Positions 9,564 through 19,757 are shown, counted from the first letter of the stretch. The stretch: 64,000 nt of DNA from CAVYGM01 sp963768025 (GCA_963768025.1 CAVYGM010000001.1:124001-188000); one strand, 5' to 3'. The notes: generated from the letters alone by a model not told the origin. Program-made: numbers and translations.

Positions 9564-10478
9564 TCAGCGGGTAAGATAATTACTAAATTCTTCCAGATAG
9601 CGAAGTACGGCCCGTTCTTTGGCTTTGGCTTCCAGCATCACGTCGGCCCTGCGGCCGTGCAGATCAATGTGCTGGTAAATGTAGTCCGCGTGGGCTACCT
9701 CGGCCACCTGGGCATCCTCAAACCGCTTCCGGGAGCTGGAATAATGGACGATGGGCGGTATCCCATCGGGCCAGGTATCGGCGGCGGACGTCATGGCTTC
9801 GGCTTCGGACCAGCCCCCCGTGCACAACTGGTGGTGGAGGTAGTCGAACACCAGCGGCACGCCCGTCCGGGCATAGACTTCCAGTAGATCACGGATTGAG
9901 AACATATTCCCCTTGTCGTCGTTTTCCAACGTCAGGCGGGACCGGACGGTATCGGGCAGTAGGGTGTAGTTCTGACAGAAGCGGTCCAGGGCGGAAGGTT
10001 TATCGCCGTAGGCACCGCCCACGTGCAGGTTGATTTTGGCAAACGGACTGCGAGGTAGTCCGATCAGGTCCATGATTTCGCCGTGCTGACGCAGTTCCTT
10101 GATGGTCTTGCGGAGTACGTCGTCGCTTTTGGTAGCCAGTACATTGAACGGTCCCGGATGGAACGTCAGGCGGAGGTCGTGCCGCCGCGCCTTTTCGCCC
10201 GTCCGCTGGAGTACCTCCCGAATGGCGGTACTATCCGGTAGATCGGGTAGCTCGTATTCACTCATCCACGGAAACATGTTACTGCTCATGCGGTACAGCA
10301 GCAGGCCGTGGCTGATGTTCCAGTCTATGATCCTTTCCAGATCCATCACGTTTTTCAGGGCCAGTTCCGAGGCATAGGGTACCCCCTTCTCCTCGAAGGT
10401 CTTCTTGATCATCTGCCGGTTGACCATGATTTTTTGTTCCGCCAGGGACATATTGATACAAGCATAACCGATGCGCAT
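9564..10478 (-). CDS. uvsE: UV DNA damage endonuclease UvsE
   Basis: A 304-residue TIM-barrel endonuclease of the UvsE/UvdE family. It opens MRIGYACINMSLA, continues with NISHGLLLYRMSSNMFPWMS, then RLTFHPGP, KINLHVGGAYGDK, LTLENDDKG and PLVFDYLHH, the metal-ligand His/Glu/Asp series of the family, and ends with HADYIYQH and MLEAKAKERA. The enzyme nicks 5' of UV photoproducts using divalent metals, giving an excision route independent of UvrABC. Length and motifs are complete. Start ATG 10478 gives the conserved MRIGYA opening. Confidence 0.93.
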   Translation of the reverse strand: MRIGYACINMSLAEQKIMVNRQMIKKTFEEKGVPYASELALKNVMDLERIIDWNISHGLLLYRMSSNMFPWMSEYELPDLPDSTAIREVLQRTGEKARRHDLRLTFHPGPFNVLATKSDDVLRKTIKELRQHGEIMDLIGLPRSPFAKINLHVGGAYGDKPSALDRFCQNYTLLPDTVRSRLTLENDDKGNMFSIRDLLEVYARTGVPLVFDYLHHQLCTGGWSEAEAMTSAADTWPDGIPPIVHYSSSRKRFEDAQVAEVAHADYIYQHIDLHGRRADVMLEAKAKERAVLRYLEEFSNYLTR

Positions 10479-10622
10479 ACGAAGGGGAGTATAATGGATA
10501 GAAATTTGAAACGAACACTAAAAACGGCGTGCCGCCTTTGCAAAAAAGCGGTGTCAAATTAGATTGTTTTAATATGAATAAACGCCAGGCGCAATTTTCC
10601 TGCTGTATTACCAGAATATGGA

Positions 10623-10654
10623 TTGCCAAAAGTGATGGTCTTGCCGTACTTTTG
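10623..10654 (+). promoter_or_regulatory. Bacteroidota-type promoter for the nitrilase-family gene
   Basis: A -7 box TACTTTTG (10647-10654) fits the TAnnTTTG consensus of the Bacteroidota primary sigma factor. A TTG at 10623-10625 lies 21 bases upstream, within the expected spacing of the -33 element. The start codon at 10681 is 26 bases downstream of the -7 box. Sequence match only. Confidence 0.6.
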
Positions 10655-10680
10655 ATACACAAAACCTATACCTACTGCGT

Positions 10681-11643
10681 ATGAACAAAATCAAAATTGC
10701 CACTGCCCAATTCGAGAACCGCAGCGGCGACAAGGCCTATAACCTGTCGGTCATAGAAAAACTGGCTGGTCAGGCTGCCGCAGCTGGCGCGCAGGCTATT
10801 GCTTTTCACGAATGCTCCATCACGGGCTATACCTTTGCCCGGCATCTCTCCAAAGAGCAGTTGCTCGATCTGGCAGAATTCGTGCCGGAAGGAGAGAGCG
10901 TTCAGAAGCTCCGTGAAATAGCCGAGAGATACAACATCACCGTACTGGCCGGGCTGTTTGAAAAAGACCAAAATGATAAAATCTACAAAGCTTACGTGTG
11001 CGTAGATAAAAATGGACTGGTGGCAAAGTACCACAAGCTGCACCCCTTCATCAACCCGCACCTGACGCCCGGCAGTGGGTACTGCGTGTTTGAACTTCAC
11101 GGGTGGACATGCGGCATCCTGATCTGCTACGACAACAATATCATTGAGAATGTGCGCGCCACCAAACTACTGGGGGCCGACATCATCTTCATGCCGCATG
11201 TGACCATGTGTACGCCTTCTACCCGTCCGGGAGCGGGCTTTGTGGACCCAAAACTGTGGGAAACCCGCGAGAGCGATCCTACCTCGCTGCGCCTGGAATT
11301 TGACGGCATGAAGGGCCGTGACTGGCTGATGAAGTGGCTACCGGCCCGCGCTTACGACAACGCCGTGTATGTGGTATTCTCCAACCCTATCGGCATGGAC
11401 GACGACCAGTTGAAAAACGGTTGCTCCATGATTCTGGACCCCTTTGGCGACGTGCTGTCCGAGTGCCGCACCTTTGACGATAGCTTTGTGACGGCTACCC
11501 TCACCCCCGAAAAACTCACGCAGGCCGGAGGCCACCGCTACCTCAAGGCCCGTCGCCCCGACCTGTACCGGGACATTATCGGGCAGGAACATCGCCCGGA
11601 GCAAAAAGTGGTATGGCTCACTGAGGAGTCAGAGCCCCGGTAG
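10681..11643 (+). CDS. Nitrilase-superfamily carbon-nitrogen hydrolase
   Basis: A 320-residue cytoplasmic amidohydrolase of the nitrilase fold. The catalytic triad is visible: Glu44 in AFHECSITG, Lys119 in KYHKLHPF and Cys149 in CGILICYDN. A fourth conserved acidic position is likely in the WLPARAYDNAVYVVFSNP region. These enzymes hydrolyse C-N bonds in amides, N-carbamoyl compounds or nitriles; the ICYDN context is more like aliphatic amidases/carbamoylases than true nitrilases. The substrate cannot be inferred from neighbours. Complete frame, with a promoter match just upstream. Confidence 0.88.
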   Translation: MNKIKIATAQFENRSGDKAYNLSVIEKLAGQAAAAGAQAIAFHECSITGYTFARHLSKEQLLDLAEFVPEGESVQKLREIAERYNITVLAGLFEKDQNDKIYKAYVCVDKNGLVAKYHKLHPFINPHLTPGSGYCVFELHGWTCGILICYDNNIIENVRATKLLGADIIFMPHVTMCTPSTRPGAGFVDPKLWETRESDPTSLRLEFDGMKGRDWLMKWLPARAYDNAVYVVFSNPIGMDDDQLKNGCSMILDPFGDVLSECRTFDDSFVTATLTPEKLTQAGGHRYLKARRPDLYRDIIGQEHRPEQKVVWLTEESEPR

Positions 11644-11647
11644 TACC

Positions 11648-14064
11648 TTACCGGATATTCTTGATATTGAACGTTACCGAAAAAATAGGGGCGTTAAACA
11701 CCGTGAGTTCATAGGGCCGAAACCCGGTACCTACCTGCTTGAAGAAAATGGAATACTGGTTGTCGATGCCGTATACATTGTAGAGTGTGAATACCCAGTG
11801 GCCCTGCCAGCGTCGGTCTTTTTCGGTCAGGTTGTTGAGCTGAAGCGAGAAATCGAGCCGGTGGTAGTCCCGGATACGGTCCTGATTGCGAAGGGTAAAG
11901 TAGGGAATGCTTCGATTTTGGTAGCGCAAAATACCCGAGGGAGCTGTAAACGGCCGTCCCGAGGCAAAGGTAAACGTAGCCGAAAAGGTGGTGATTTTGT
12001 TGGGAATCGTGGTGAGGGATAGATTGAACGAATGCGGCCGGTCAAAGTTGGCCGGAAACCAGGCACCCTGATTTATTCGCTCCTGAAAGGTGGGTCCTTC
12101 GTCTACCCGGTTGAGCACGCGGGCGTAGGTGTAGCTTATCCAGCCCGTGGTAGTACCCTTTTTCTTGGTAGCCATCGCTTCTACACCATACGCCCGGCTT
12201 TGGCCCTGCAGAAGCTGGGTTTCGATGTTTTGCCTCAACAAAAAATCAGCCCCCGGCTTGTACTCCACGATATTGTCGGTTTCGCGCCAGTACCCTTCCA
12301 GGGAATACTCAAAAATCGTATTCTTGGAGGATTGAAAATAGCCCAAAGTGGCCAGGCGGCTCACCTGGGGCTTGATGTAGGCATCGCTGGTCTTCCAGCG
12401 GGAAGTAGGCAGGGGGGTGGTCGTATTTGAAATCACCTGCATATACTGCCGCATCAGGGAGTACCCCCCTTTGAGTGAAGCCCGTTCCGAAAGTTTCATG
12501 CTGAACCCGAGGCGGGGTTCAAATCCTCCGTAGGTGGCCATCGGCTCACCGCGTGCGTAGGTCGTAATACCGGTCACCGACGATGCTTCCCGGACGGTAC
12601 CGGGGAGATAGGCTTGCCGACTGCCGGGGCCCAGGTCCATGAAATACGAGTACCGCAGCCCCGCCATGACCGTCAGCCATCGGGTAGCCCTGAACTCGTC
12701 TTCTACGTGCCCGGCCAGTTCAAGACCCACTTCCTGGGGTAGCTCTATGGCATTGACCGACGGACTGGCACCGGGATTTAGCCTTCCGGGTGGGTTGAGG
12801 ATGTAATTGACCAGGCTCGTTCCGATTTCGATTTTGTGGGCATCGTTGGGCGTATAGTTGAGGTTGATCTTTGCCTGACGATGTAGGACCTGGGACATGA
12901 TCTCGACGGTATTCTCACTCGCCACTTCGGGTAAAAGAATGCGGGGGGCGTAGTCGCTCTGAGTAGCCACCACCTGCATGTCGAGCTTCGGCGTAAAGGC
13001 GTGAAACCACTTCGCCGATAAATTGAGAGTTTTGAACTGGAACTGGGTAGACTCCGACACAATGTTCTCCACCCCGCCCAGGAGCTCCGTTTGAAAAAAG
13101 TCCGTATTGAAATAGCTGGAAACCGACAAGGTATTGTTAGGATTGATGATCCAGAAGAGCTTGGCGGCGGCGTCGCCGAAATTGGCCCGAATGCCCCGAA
13201 TGGCGGGCGGGCCGTATTTGAACAAATAATCATTGAATGACCCGCGTCCCGATACCAACAGGCCCAACTTCTGTTTGATGAGCGGCATTTCTACCGTAAG
13301 CCGGCTGGACACAAGCCCGATCCCTGCCTGCAGCTTGAACTGGTTGAGGCTGGGGTTGGCCATGGCCACATCCATAACGGCCGCCGCGCGGCCTCCGTAC
13401 CGGGCGGGGGTGGTTCCTTTGTATACCTCCATGGACGAGACGGCATCGGGCGGAAACACCGAAAACATCCCAAAAAGATGGGTAGGATTAAAGATAGGCG
13501 CGTCGTCAAAGAGCATCAGGTTTTGATCTACTGTTCCCCCCGGATGTTTATGCCGTTGGATGCTTCGCCCACCGACGTTACGCCGGGTAGTAGCTGCAGA
13601 CTACGCAGGATATCTACTTCGCCCATAACGGCGGGTAGGTTTTTTATGGTTTTGATGTTGAGACGCGTGACCCCGAGGAGTGGTTTGCGAATGTTTTGCT
13701 CTATGTTCTGGGTCGAGATAGTCACTTCATCGAGCTCGTTGGCCACTGCCAGCAAGCGTACCGTCAGCGTGGTGTCGCGCCGGAGGTCAAACTTGGCGAA
13801 TAAGGTGCGGTAGCCCAGGTTTCGGATCGTGAGGACTACTTCACCTTCGGGGTAGAAAACTTCAAAGACTCCATTCTTGTCTGTATAAAGCCCCGCGTTG
13901 TTATAGTTAAACTGCACGATGCCATTGACGATCGGCTCGCCCGTGAGCGAATCAGATAGTACACACCGCACCAGGTGGCTTCTCCCCGGAGGACGTTTTT
14001 GGGCCAGGACCAGGGTTTCTGGTAGAAATATGAATAAAGCAAAGAGGAGTAAAGTCTGTTTCAT
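11648..14064 (-). CDS. TonB-dependent outer-membrane receptor with carboxypeptidase-regulatory domain (one frameshift)
   Basis: About 805 residues once a single missing base is restored. From ATG 14064: signal peptide (MKQTLLLFALFIFLPETLVLAQ), a CarboxypepD_reg-like domain (DSLTGEPIVNGIVQF, FEVFYPEGEVVLTIRNLGYR), a plug (LPAVMGEVDILRSLQLLPGV), then a long beta-barrel ending VTFNIKNIR. The frame breaks in the conserved NIRGGTVDQNLMLFDDAPIF stretch of the plug. On the plus strand a run of six C (13536-13541) should be seven to give IRGGTVD, a classic homopolymer undercount. It overlaps the upstream DUF4249 gene by ATGA, so the two are translationally coupled. Likely imports a siderophore, glycan or peptide; ligand unknown. 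Confidence 0.88.
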
Positions 14065-15185
14065 TGCCAGCCGATGGGTTTGATGGGGGTACGTGAACTG
14101 GAGGCCCGGCAAGGGACTTTAATTATGTCAAAACGAGGAGCTTCCAGCACATCTCTCCCCAACATCGGCACAATAAACGGGGAAGGGTAGGTACGCCGGT
14201 CGAGCCAGATCTGTTTCACCTGCTTGCCCCCTGCGCCAAAAAAGCCTGCTACCAGCTCCCCAGGGTCCTCGACATTGCGAACATTGCCAATGGGAGGGGC
14301 GGGGGGCGTATCCACAAAAGACCCGGATCTTTCAACCTGTTGTTTGAGGCGTTCAAAATAGCGGTACGCCCCCACCGAGAGGTTGTACTGCGTAACTTCC
14401 AGCAAGGCACCCCGGCCGTTGTAAAAAGGAACCTGTCGGAGCAAAAGCCCCTTCACGTCTTTCCCGTTGATGAGCCCGTCCGAAAATATGTTGATGCGTT
14501 CATCGCCCAGTATTTCCCAGCAGTCGCCGTCGCACTGGTAATCGTAGAATATGGAAGGCTGCGGGGGGCTGGGTGGAGGGGGATTACAGTCCTGGGTACG
14601 TGTATTGTACTCCACGTTGGTACAGGTAAGGCAAATGGGCTGCTGTTCGAATAGGCGCGTTTGCCAGTAGTAGTAGTTTTCCTCGTCGGCAGGATCGTTA
14701 AAATCAGCAAAAACATCGAGGGAAGACATCCGTTGCTGGTTAAAATTCTGGAACAACACCGAAATGCGAGGGTTAAAGGTAGTAGAATAGCTTGCCGCCG
14801 TACGGATGGGCACGAGCGTTTCGGCAGTAGATTCATACTTTCGCCCGTTCAGGAGTTCAAAATGGAGGCTGTATGTTTCCCCGGCCTTGCCCCGAAAGTC
14901 GGGTTCTGACTCGTAAACGCCAGTGGAGGTCTCTTTCAGCGGAAGGATCAGGCCCCGTTTGGATCGTACTTCTATTTTGGCACCACTGATGTTTTGCAAA
15001 AAACTGGTGCTTTGAGTACTGCGGGTATTCCGAACTGTAACCAGAACCGGACTATCGTCGGTGATAAACCCTTCCACCGTTAGCAGATTATCGTCATAGT
15101 CGAACGTTCTCCGGAGGGGATCCACACACTGCATGAGCAGCAACAGGACCAGCAGCAGGGCAGCCCTGGTTAATTTTAAGAGCAT
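14061..15185 (-). CDS. DUF4249-family lipoprotein
   Basis: A 374-residue surface lipoprotein, leader MLLKLTRAALLLVLLLLMQC with Cys20 lipidated. The beta-sandwich domain follows (LTVEGFITDDSPVLVTVRNT, AGETYSLHFEL), typical of DUF4249 proteins that accompany TonB-dependent receptors in Bacteroidota. A cysteine-rich insert (CLTCTNVEYNTRTQDC and YQCDGDCWEI) could form disulfides or bind metal. Its stop overlaps the receptor start by 4 bases. By analogy with SusD-like partners it probably assists the receptor at the cell surface; the substrate is unknown. Confidence 0.85.
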   Translation of the reverse strand: MLLKLTRAALLLVLLLLMQCVDPLRRTFDYDDNLLTVEGFITDDSPVLVTVRNTRSTQSTSFLQNISGAKIEVRSKRGLILPLKETSTGVYESEPDFRGKAGETYSLHFELLNGRKYESTAETLVPIRTAASYSTTFNPRISVLFQNFNQQRMSSLDVFADFNDPADEENYYYWQTRLFEQQPICLTCTNVEYNTRTQDCNPPPPSPPQPSIFYDYQCDGDCWEILGDERINIFSDGLINGKDVKGLLLRQVPFYNGRGALLEVTQYNLSVGAYRYFERLKQQVERSGSFVDTPPAPPIGNVRNVEDPGELVAGFFGAGGKQVKQIWLDRRTYPSPFIVPMLGRDVLEAPRFDIIKVPCRASSSRTPIKPIGWQ

Positions 15186-15267
15186 AAAATGGTTGTTAGT
15201 AGATATCTTTTCATAGAATTTCCTCCGTCCTCGTTATTGCTTCACCGCCTGATACTCCATCCAGTTC

Positions 15268-15275
15268 CAAAGATA
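15268..15275 (-). promoter_or_regulatory. Candidate -7 box for the DUF4249/receptor operon
   Basis: On the minus strand this reads TATCTTTG, a match to TAnnTTTG, about 83 bases upstream of the DUF4249 start. I do not see a well-spaced TTG -33 element, so it is only half a promoter match. Confidence 0.4.
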
Positions 15276-15411
15276 GCCAATCCCTTTTTGAATAGATTAT
15301 GTACCGGTCATTCTTTATAGAATGTGATTTAACTACTTCCTACCCCCTAAAAATTACGTTCCGATGCTCAGTCTGCTTAGAAGTACCCATGCTCGCCAAT
15401 TCTCCCTCCTG

Positions 15412-17061
15412 ATGAAATCCACGCTTTTGTGGATCTGCCTCCTGGCCACGACCCTGCCCGCCCGAGCGCAGACCGAAAGTCCGTCCGAAAAGGTAGTCAT
15501 CACCACCAACAATCAGAAAACCGAGGCACGTACCAACGAAAAAGGAGAACTCCTGGTGAATATCTCCCCGAAAGATGCCCAGGCAATCAAAAAACGCGGC
15601 TACGTGCAGTACAGCGACCTGGGTGCGAAGGGTGACGGTAAAACCGACGATATGGACGCCATTGCCGCGGCCCACGCTTACGCCAATCAGCAAGCGCTGC
15701 CGGTGAAAGCGAACGAGGGCGCCACCTACTACATCAGCGGAAAGGAGCGCACCGCCCAGATCCGGACTGACACCGATTTTGGCAAGGCAGCCTTTATCAT
15801 CGACGATGTGGACGTGCAAAACCGCAATGCTTCGGTTTTTGTGGTCGGTTCCAGCCTGCAACCGTTTCCGCTGAAAGGAGTAACGACCCTAAAGCGCAAT
15901 CAGGAAAAAATCAACGCTACCCTACCCGGCCCCTGCCTGATTACGGTCACCAATGCCAACAAGAAGCACTACATCCGGTTTGGGCTAAACCAGAACAACG
16001 GCGCGTCGCAGACGGATATCTTTATTGTGGATAAAAACGGAAAGGTAGACATGAACGCGCCGATCATCTGGGACTTCGACCAAATCACGGAGATCAGCGC
16101 GCTTCCCATTGACGAAAAACCCCTGACCATTACCGGAGGCCGGTTTACCACCATCGCCAATCAGGCCGAGTCGAAGTATACTTACTACCAGCGCAACATC
16201 CTGATCAAACGCTCCAACGTCATGGTGGATGGCCTCGAACACCGTATTACGGGCGAAGGCGACCACGGGGCACCCTACGGCGGCTTTTTCAATATCCGCG
16301 ACTGCGCCTACGTGACCGTCAAAAACACCATCCTGACCGGCCACAAAACGTATAGTACCATCGGTGCGGCCGGGAAGCCCGTCTCCATGGGCACCTATGA
16401 CCTGTCCGCCAACCGCGCCCTCAACGTATCGTTTATCAATTGCAGCCAGACCAATGACATCAACGACCGCACCTACTGGGGCATTCTGGGGTCCAACTTC
16501 TGCAAGAATATGCTGTACGACAACTGTACTTTTTCACGCTTTGATGCCCACATGGGGGTAGCCAACGCCACCATCCGCAACTCGACGCTGGGCCACATGG
16601 GTATCAACGCCATTGGCAGCGGTACCCTGCTGGTGGAGAACTGTACCATCCGGGGCGGAACGCTCGTCAACCTGCGCTCCGACTACGGCAGTACCTGGCA
16701 GGGGGAGTTCATCATCCGCAACTGTACCTTCGTACCTTCCGGCGGCCGGCCAACTACCGCCTCCCTCATTGGTGGGTCGTATTCTGGTCAGCATGATTTC
16801 GGCTATGTGGCCTACATGCCCGAAAAAATCATCATTGAGAATCTGAAAATTGACGACTCCAATCATCCCGAGAATTACCAGGGTCCGGCAATTTTCGCCA
16901 ATTTCAATCCGGAAATGACGGATGAATCCTACAAGGAGAAGTTCCCCTATGTCATCACCAAAGAAGTCATGCTCAAAAACGTGACCACCGCCAGCGGCAA
17001 GCCCCTGCGGGTGAGTGATAATCCGTTTATGTTCAGGAATGTGAAGGTGGTGAGGGAGTGA
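15412..17061 (+). CDS. Secreted right-handed beta-helix protein (pectate-lyase/GH28-like fold)
   Basis: About 549 residues from ATG 15412, which gives a clean signal peptide (MKSTLLWICLLATTLPARAQ); ATG 15364 would add 16 residues before it. The YVQYSDLGAKGDGKTDD motif is the N-terminal signature of the pectate-lyase superfamily fold (Pfam Pectate_lyase_3-like). Repeated short strands follow (NILIKRSNVMVDGLEHRI, CAYVTVKNTILTG, LLVENCTIRGG, FIIRNCTFVPSGG), the rungs of a parallel beta-helix. I do not see the Asp triad of GH28 polygalacturonases, so lyase, hydrolase or binding function is open. Polysaccharide processing is the likeliest role. Confidence 0.8.
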   Translation: MKSTLLWICLLATTLPARAQTESPSEKVVITTNNQKTEARTNEKGELLVNISPKDAQAIKKRGYVQYSDLGAKGDGKTDDMDAIAAAHAYANQQALPVKANEGATYYISGKERTAQIRTDTDFGKAAFIIDDVDVQNRNASVFVVGSSLQPFPLKGVTTLKRNQEKINATLPGPCLITVTNANKKHYIRFGLNQNNGASQTDIFIVDKNGKVDMNAPIIWDFDQITEISALPIDEKPLTITGGRFTTIANQAESKYTYYQRNILIKRSNVMVDGLEHRITGEGDHGAPYGGFFNIRDCAYVTVKNTILTGHKTYSTIGAAGKPVSMGTYDLSANRALNVSFINCSQTNDINDRTYWGILGSNFCKNMLYDNCTFSRFDAHMGVANATIRNSTLGHMGINAIGSGTLLVENCTIRGGTLVNLRSDYGSTWQGEFIIRNCTFVPSGGRPTTASLIGGSYSGQHDFGYVAYMPEKIIIENLKIDDSNHPENYQGPAIFANFNPEMTDESYKEKFPYVITKEVMLKNVTTASGKPLRVSDNPFMFRNVKVVRE

Positions 17062-17156
17062 AGGGGGGTACATACATCAGAAACTAAGCTTAACATCCGT
17101 GCAAATGCAAGTACTTGGGTTTGTATGGATGTCGGGCGGTATTAAACTGATAACCT

Positions 17157-17519
17157 ATGAATAGAACAAATGTTGAATTTCTAACTCAGCAGTTGGAGAA
17201 GGCTATAAAGAGAAAGGATTCCAAATATTCAACTTTTATTATAGAATTTGAACCAAACGAGCATCAAGCTCCAAAGACAAACATAGATGAGATAATGTTC
17301 CACCGGGCTTTGCCAGAAATACTTGGAAAAAAACTGAGATTAGAAGATGTTGCTAACTTTTTGGTAACGGCATTCAATGAAATACCTCTTTGGATGAAAC
17401 TCACAGAAGATATGGATGAAGGATCCTATAGATTATTCATCAGCAAACGATTTAGGAAACGAAATGTAGTTGATGAATGGCATGGCAATAGTGATTTAAA
17501 ACCTATCTTAATAGAATAA
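17157..17519 (+). CDS. Hypothetical protein
   Basis: A 120-residue soluble protein (MNRTNVEFLTQQLEKAIKRK), AT-rich compared with the preceding gene, with no signal peptide or membrane helix. I recognise no family. It lies in an accessory stretch leading into two toxin-antitoxin modules. Basic N-terminal helix, acidic middle (FEPNEHQAPKTNIDEIMFH). The frame is complete with ATG start and TAA stop. Confidence 0.5.
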   Translation: MNRTNVEFLTQQLEKAIKRKDSKYSTFIIEFEPNEHQAPKTNIDEIMFHRALPEILGKKLRLEDVANFLVTAFNEIPLWMKLTEDMDEGSYRLFISKRFRKRNVVDEWHGNSDLKPILIE

Positions 17520-17533
17520 AATCGACCCCGCCC

Positions 17534-17555
17534 TCGCTCGGATACTTCCGAGCGA
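17534..17555. other. Perfect 9-bp stem hairpin
   Basis: TCGCTCGGA and TCCGAGCGA flank a 4-base loop (17543-17546), 15 bases after the preceding gene's stop. CCGCCC upstream and GGGCGG near 17580 could extend the fold. There is no T-run, so it is not a standard terminator; it may be part of a dispersed intergenic repeat. Confidence 0.45.
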
Positions 17556-17773
17556 CTACTATCCCAAAGCCCTCTGGGCGGTCTTTCGAAGGCACATATC
17601 CATCTGTACAGAAAATGTTCAGCTTCTCCGAAGCCTTTCCTTCTGGTTTGAATATTTCCAAGCTACCCAAGGGCAACCCAGACAAATAAGCCGGAAAATT
17701 ACATTTCGATTTTTTTGATTATTTCGTTTATTTCGAATATTTTTACCTGCGAAACAAACGTAACAAGTTAATC

Positions 17774-18229
17774 ATGGAACACCTCGATACCATTACCAAG
17801 CCATCCAAAGCGGAGCAGAAGGTGGCCCTCGAATCCTATCATGCTCTTTCGGAAGTATTGGAAAATCTGCATAAAGACAATCCTGAAATAGAAATTGAAG
17901 AAACAAAGGAAAAAATCAGGGTCCCTTTGAAAGCCCTGAAATTGCTGGCCAACATCCTGAAAGCCACAAGCCAGGGGAAACCGATTTCGGTAGTGCCCAT
18001 CGCTACCGAGATGACTACTCAGGCTGCGGCCGACCTGCTTGGCTGCTCCCGTCCTCATCTGGTAAAGTTGCTCGAAGAAGGTCAAATTGAGTACACTACG
18101 ATCGGCAAGCACCGGAGGGTCAAGTTTGAAGATGTGATAGCTTACAAGAAAAGGATGAAGGCCAAGCAGCAGGAATTGCTGATTAAAATAATGAACGCTG
18201 ACGAAGAATCAGGGCTATATGATTCATAG
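17774..18229 (+). CDS. Antitoxin with excisionase/MerR-type helix-turn-helix
   Basis: A 151-residue protein. Residues about 80-130 (MTTQAAADLLGCSRPHLVKL, then GKHRRVKFEDVIAYKK) are the excisionase-family winged HTH that recognises DNA. The N-terminal 70 residues form a helical region. The 3' end overlaps the next gene, a PIN toxin, by 11 bases. This arrangement is a known Bacteroidota type II toxin-antitoxin pair in which the HTH protein represses the operon and neutralises the nuclease. Intact frame and a clear ATG. Confidence 0.85.
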   Translation: MEHLDTITKPSKAEQKVALESYHALSEVLENLHKDNPEIEIEETKEKIRVPLKALKLLANILKATSQGKPISVVPIATEMTTQAAADLLGCSRPHLVKLLEEGQIEYTTIGKHRRVKFEDVIAYKKRMKAKQQELLIKIMNADEESGLYDS

Positions 18230-18780
18230 TGTTCGCTTTACGTGTGTTTTGGATACCAATGTAATTTATCCAATTGTAATTCGTGATTTACTTTTCTGGT
18301 TTGCTCATGATGACCTGTATACCCCTAAGTGGAGCAAACATATCTTTGATGAATGGGCGGACGTAATGAGGAGAAAGGATGTCAGCGAAGAGGAAATAAA
18401 AAAGCGGATTGATTGGGCAAATCAGGCATTTCCTGATGCTATGGTTGAAAACTATGAAGTTTTGATGGAAGGATTAACCCTACCCGATGTAAAAGATTGC
18501 CATGTGCTAGCCGCGGCAGTCAAGACCAATGCGAACATCATTGTAACGAATAATTTAAAGGACTTTCCGGATGAATATCTTTCCACATTCGGTCTATCCG
18601 CAAAAGGTGCTGATGACTTTTTAACCGACACATAGATCTGAACCCTGAGGTAGCTATCAACTCCTTTCGGAAATTAGTTGTTAACAGGAAAAACCCTGCC
18701 CTGGATGAATATGAGGTACTCAACAGCCTGAGAAGGAACGGTCTGAATGACACTGCAGACTATTTACATGCCTTAATTTA
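18219..18780 (+). CDS. PIN-domain toxin, frameshift near the C-terminus
   Basis: The open part (18219-18635) reads RFTCVLDTNVIYPIVIRD, with Asp12 of the PIN active site, then WSKHIFDEWADVM, LPDVKDCHVLAAA (acidic motif) and IIVTNNLKDFP (motif 4). The frame stops at TAG 18635, but a 2-base change in ACACATAG restores a convincing C-terminus, DLNPEVAINSFRKLVVNRKN to DTADYLHALI, ending at TAG 18780. That tail is typical of this larger PIN subfamily, so the stop is probably an error. RNase toxin partner of the upstream HTH antitoxin. Confidence 0.85.
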
Positions 18781-18917
18781 GAAAGAGAGTTCATCCCTCC
18801 TCCGAGGTACTCCAAGCGGTTGACGTACCTTCTGCAAATTGCAAAGGTAGGTACCTAAGCCCGTTCGGGAAGTTCGGGGATGTACAGTATCTTGCCGGGG
18901 AAATCACCTCTCCTTCC

Positions 18918-19757
18918 ATGAACAAAGAATTCTTGATCAAACTTGGCCTTACCCTCCTTGAAATAGCCCTATTTGTCCTAATTGCGGCGGCAGTGATCCT
19001 TGGGTTTACGGCCATTTTTAATGTCTTTGGCCTTTCGGCCAATTCTCCGGCTAGTGACCCCTACTGGCAATTAGTGATCGAGTACCTGCCCCAAAATATC
19101 GCTTTCCTGAGTGCCTACTTCATTATCAGGAAATTCATTTTCAAACGTTCTTTTGCCGAACTGGGCCTTGTAAAGGAGAACCTACTCCCCCATCTCGGCA
19201 AGGGATTTTTGGAAAGCGCGGTGGTGATTACGGTAGGGGTACTGTTGCTTTTTGTGGTACAACGCCTTGATTTTTCCAGCGTTCAGTGGGACTTCCACCT
19301 ATTTTCTGGCCTGCTGATCCTGTTCTTTTTTCAAAGCCTGTCCGAGGAAATCATGACCCGGGGATTTTTGCTCGGTACCCTGGCCCACCGGTTCGGAAAC
19401 GTGCCGGCACTTTTGATCAGCTCCTTTCTGTTCTCTTTATTGCACTACTTCAACCCTGATTTTACTCTAATGGGCGGTCTGAATATCCTCCTGGCGGGCC
19501 TGGTGCTGGGGTTGATGTACATCAGGTACCAAAACCTGTGGGTATGTACCGGGTTTCACTGGGGTTGGAATTTTGTGCAATCCGCTTTTTATGATTTCAA
19601 CGTTAGCGGATTTGATGTAGCGAGTCTGATCCGGTTCAAATCCCTGCCGCCGGCCTGGCTTTCGGGGGGTACCTTTGGTTTTGAGGGGTCGGCAGTTTCG
19701 GTGGTTTTGCTATCGGTTTTTTGTGTGTATTATTTCCGGAAGACTCAGTTAGGCTAA
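18918..19757 (+). CDS. CPBP-family intramembrane glutamic protease (Abi/CAAX type)
   Basis: A 279-residue polytopic membrane protein with about eight hydrophobic helices. The three CPBP motifs are intact: LSEEIMTRGF (Glu143, Glu144, Arg148), SSFLFSLLHYFN (His176) and FHWGWNF (His214, Asn218). Family members cleave prenylated proteins or signal peptides within the membrane and some are linked to bacteriocin immunity. No partner gene identifies its substrate here. Confidence 0.88.
   Translation: MNKEFLIKLGLTLLEIALFVLIAAAVILGFTAIFNVFGLSANSPASDPYWQLVIEYLPQNIAFLSAYFIIRKFIFKRSFAELGLVKENLLPHLGKGFLESAVVITVGVLLLFVVQRLDFSSVQWDFHLFSGLLILFFFQSLSEEIMTRGFLLGTLAHRFGNVPALLISSFLFSLLHYFNPDFTLMGGLNILLAGLVLGLMYIRYQNLWVCTGFHWGWNFVQSAFYDFNVSGFDVASLIRFKSLPPAWLSGGTFGFEGSAVSVVLLSVFCVYYFRKTQLG

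Noticed and set aside
17503..17685. Minus-strand 60-codon ORF beginning MSGLPLGSLEIFKPEG
   Set aside because: Reads plausibly, but overlaps a hairpin-rich intergenic segment and has no recognisable family or partner; not enough to call a gene.
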